Shown here one piece after another: positions 30,987-32,858 of a DNA stretch of 32,858 nucleotides; positions within the stretch are counted from its first letter, which is position 1, and the number at the start of each line of letters is the position of its first letter. The stretch is from SIG710 sp045596925 (lineage in GTDB: Bacteria > Bacillota > Clostridia > Oscillospirales > CAG-272). The translations under genes and the position numbers were made by a program. The notes under the pieces are model-generated. The model was not told where the DNA came from, ran no database searches, and saw only the letters and a program-made list of their open reading frames with translations. Location of the stretch: NCBI GenBank assembly GCA_045596925.1, contig JAZODH010000040.1, forward strand, positions 1 to 32,858, written 5' to 3'.

Positions 30987-32375
30987 TTATGCTGTTGCAA
31001 AAACCTTGAAAGCCTTGTAGGTTTCGTAAAGGTCTACCTTGGAGATAAGCTCGTAGGGAGCGTGCATTGCGATTACGGGAACACCCACGTCGATGGTGTC
31101 GATATTGAGGTTAGCGATGAACTTTGCAACGGTTCCTCCTCCGCCGGCGTCGATCTTGCCAAGCTCACCTGACTGCCAAACGATACCTTCCTTATCCATA
31201 ATGGAGCGCAGGTAGGACATATATTCGGAGCTTGCATCGCTTGTGCCGGACTTTCCTCTTGCACCCGTGTACTTAAGAAGCACTACGCCGCAGGAAAGCT
31301 CGGGGTTATTTCTCTTTTCGAAAACGCCCTTGAAGTTGGGATCGTAAGCCGCGGAAACGTCAGCGGAGAGGCACATGGAGTTGCGGCGAACGATAGCCTC
31401 ATCAGCACCCAGAACCTTGGAAAGCTCAACGATAATGTCGCGGAAGATCTCGCTCTGCATACCGCTGTTGCCCTCGGAGCCGATCTCCTCCTTGTCGGCA
31501 AGAACGCACATAACAGTGTGAGCGCTGTCAACGTCAGCCATAGCGGTAAGAGAAGGATAAGCGCAAACTCTGTCATCGTGACCGTAAGAGCCGACAGCTG
31601 CGCGGTCAAGACCGATATCTCTTGCCTTTGCCGCAGGTACAGCGCAAAGCTCGGCAGACATCAGATCAACCTCGGTAATTCCGTACTTTTCGTTGAGAAT
31701 CGCAAGAATGTTGAGCTTTACGGAATCAGCGCCGTACTCGCCGCTGAAGGGACGGCTGCCTGCAAACAGGTTCAGCATCTCGCCCTCAATAGCCTCGCCC
31801 AGAGGCTTCTTTGCAAGCTCCTGACCGAGATGAGGAAGAATGTCGTTGATATAGAAAATGGGATCGTTGTCATCTTCGCCGATGCAGACCTTGATAGTCT
31901 CACCGCTCTTTGTGCCGATAACACCGTGAATAGCAAGCGGGATCGTTGTCCACTGGTACTTCTTGATACCGCCGTAGTAATGAGTCTTAAAGAATCCGAT
32001 GCCGCAGTCCTCGTAAACGGGGCAGGGCTTAAAATCAAGACGAGGAGAGTCGATGTGGGATGCGAGCACGCGGATACCCTTTTCAAGGGACTCTGTGCCG
32101 ATGGTGAAGGCGTAAAGGCTCTTTCCTCTGTTGTTGTAATAAAGCTTGTCGCCTGCTTTTACCTTGTCGCCCAGAGCGTAAGGACGGAAGCCCTTTGCCT
32201 CCAGCATAGCGACAGAGGTGTCGACCGCCTCGCGTTCGGTCTTGGAGGAATCAAGGTAGCTCTTGTAGCCCTCCGCGTAATCGTATGCCTTTGCAACTTC
32301 GTCGTCGCCAAGCGCCTCGTAAACCGTCTTCTTTGTGTAAAGAAGCTCTTCTTTCAGCTGTTTTGCGTCTTTCAT
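30987..32375 (-). CDS. M18-family metalloaminopeptidase
   Basis: 462 aa. Co-catalytic zinc ligands are visible in VLASHIDSPRLDFK (His and Asp), in ADVDSAHTVMCVLADKEEIGSEG (Glu-Glu) and in the C-terminal VIAMHAPYELISKVDLYETY (His). M18 enzymes (aspartyl and general aminopeptidases, ApeA/ApeB/LAP4) are tetrahedral cytosolic peptidases trimming N-terminal residues. The ribosome site GGAG sits in the last codons of the preceding transglycosylase gene, so they are coupled. Substrate preference cannot be told. Confidence 0.93.
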   Translation of the reverse strand: MKDAKQLKEELLYTKKTVYEALGDDEVAKAYDYAEGYKSYLDSSKTEREAVDTSVAMLEAKGFRPYALGDKVKAGDKLYYNNRGKSLYAFTIGTESLEKGIRVLASHIDSPRLDFKPCPVYEDCGIGFFKTHYYGGIKKYQWTTIPLAIHGVIGTKSGETIKVCIGEDDNDPIFYINDILPHLGQELAKKPLGEAIEGEMLNLFAGSRPFSGEYGADSVKLNILAILNEKYGITEVDLMSAELCAVPAAKARDIGLDRAAVGSYGHDDRVCAYPSLTAMADVDSAHTVMCVLADKEEIGSEGNSGMQSEIFRDIIVELSKVLGADEAIVRRNSMCLSADVSAAYDPNFKGVFEKRNNPELSCGVVLLKYTGARGKSGTSDASSEYMSYLRSIMDKEGIVWQSGELGKIDAGGGGTVAKFIANLNIDTIDVGVPVIAMHAPYELISKVDLYETYKAFKVFATA

Positions 32376-32377
32376 GT

Positions 32378-32858
32378 TTATTCTCCTTCTGTAAAATATA
32401 ATTTTTTATAAAGCGCCTCGGCCTTCTTGACCTTTGAGACATAACTTTTCGTTTCACTTATGGGGATCTTCTTTAAAAATCCGTTTTCGTCGGCGTATTC
32501 GGTGTCGCTCTGCCATTCCTTTACCTTGTTCGGACCGCAGTTGTATGCCGCATATACCGTTTCCCAACGACCGAATTCAAGATAGAGATAAGAAAGGTAG
32601 TAGGTTCCGTATTTGATATTCGTTTCGGGGTCGTAGAGCATACCCGCACCGTGATTTTCGCCCAATTTGTCGCGGCTTAACCAGACAAAGGTGTCGGGCA
32701 TCATCTGCATAAGTCCCACCGCGCCCGCTTTTGAGACCGCGTTGCTTTCAAAATCACTCTCGCATTTCATTACTGCCAAGATAACCGACTGTGGAACGGA
32801 ATATTCCTGCGAATATTTTTCTACGTAATCCATGTATCTGAGAGGGTGTGTCTTTCTG
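32378..32858 (-). CDS. Lytic transglycosylase (SLT domain), 5' end outside the window
   Basis: The frame is open to the window edge, starting within RKTHPLRYMDYVEKYSQEY, so the ATG at 32833 is internal and the true start, with the usual N-terminal membrane anchor, lies beyond 32858. Catalytic-domain motifs: VILAVMKCESDFESNAVSKA (catalytic Glu), GAVGLMQMMPDTFVWL, GMLYDPETNIKYGTYYLSYL and AYNCGPNKVKEW. It cleaves the MurNAc-GlcNAc bond of peptidoglycan, forming 1,6-anhydro ends. It belongs to the Slt70/YjbJ-like group found near housekeeping genes in Clostridia. Confidence 0.93.
   Translation of the reverse strand, partial: RKTHPLRYMDYVEKYSQEYSVPQSVILAVMKCESDFESNAVSKAGAVGLMQMMPDTFVWLSRDKLGENHGAGMLYDPETNIKYGTYYLSYLYLEFGRWETVYAAYNCGPNKVKEWQSDTEYADENGFLKKIPISETKSYVSKVKKAEALYKKLYFTEGE

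Overview
The window looks like a chromosomal segment of an anaerobic, spore-forming, monoderm Clostridia-type bacterium. It carries PolC-type DNA polymerase III, a cotJA-cotJB-cotJC spore-coat operon, a SpoIID-family protein, a phenylacetate-CoA ligase of the kind anaerobes use for aryl acids, and tightly packed genes with AGGAGG-type ribosome sites. This placement is inferred from gene content only. I see no rRNA, tRNA or CRISPR array, and no gene-free stretch longer than about 230 bp.

Layout. 1-2900 (minus): the first codons of a gene leaving the window, paaK, and a sodium:solute symporter behind a consensus sigma-A promoter. 3101-10686: the cotJ operon (minus strand), whose third gene, cotJC, is cut in two by a 6.3-kb integrated element at 3566-9912. 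10814-12694 (minus): a NagD-like HAD phosphatase and mannonate dehydratase uxuA. 12901-23733 (plus): pyrH-frr-uppS-cdsA-dxr-rseP-ispG-polC, which combines nucleotide kinase, ribosome recycling, undecaprenyl and phospholipid precursors, the MEP isoprenoid pathway, an intramembrane protease and the replicative polymerase. 23774-26405 (minus): a SpoIID/LytB-domain protein and a small membrane-anchored partner. 26558-32858 (minus): topoisomerase IV/gyrase subunit A, Sua5/TsaC, release factor 1, an M18 aminopeptidase and a lytic transglycosylase running off the edge.

The centrepiece is the cotJC element. It encodes a large serine recombinase, a MobV-type relaxase, an ArdC-type antirestriction protein interrupted by one in-frame amber codon, a DUF6291-like protein, several unknown small proteins, and a lipoprotein with 37-residue Cys/His repeats. 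Its ends can be placed to the base. The host halves of cotJC share only the dinucleotide CC (GG in the gene sense), and the joined element ends give 10-bp arms (9 of 10 matching) placed symmetrically 11-20 bp either side of that CC. Precise excision would restore a 199-codon cotJC in frame, rebuilding the conserved metal-ligand stretch IGTEELAHLE. The element is therefore a mobilizable cassette with the geometry of a 'skin'-like intervening element in a sporulation gene. Whether it excises during sporulation cannot be seen from sequence.

Two wider oddities: none of the 30 genes whose stop codons I could read uses TAG, yet the ArdC gene carries TAG internally; and the otherwise compact pyrH-polC operon has a 227-bp gap before uppS packed with palindromes, one resembling a REP-type repeat.
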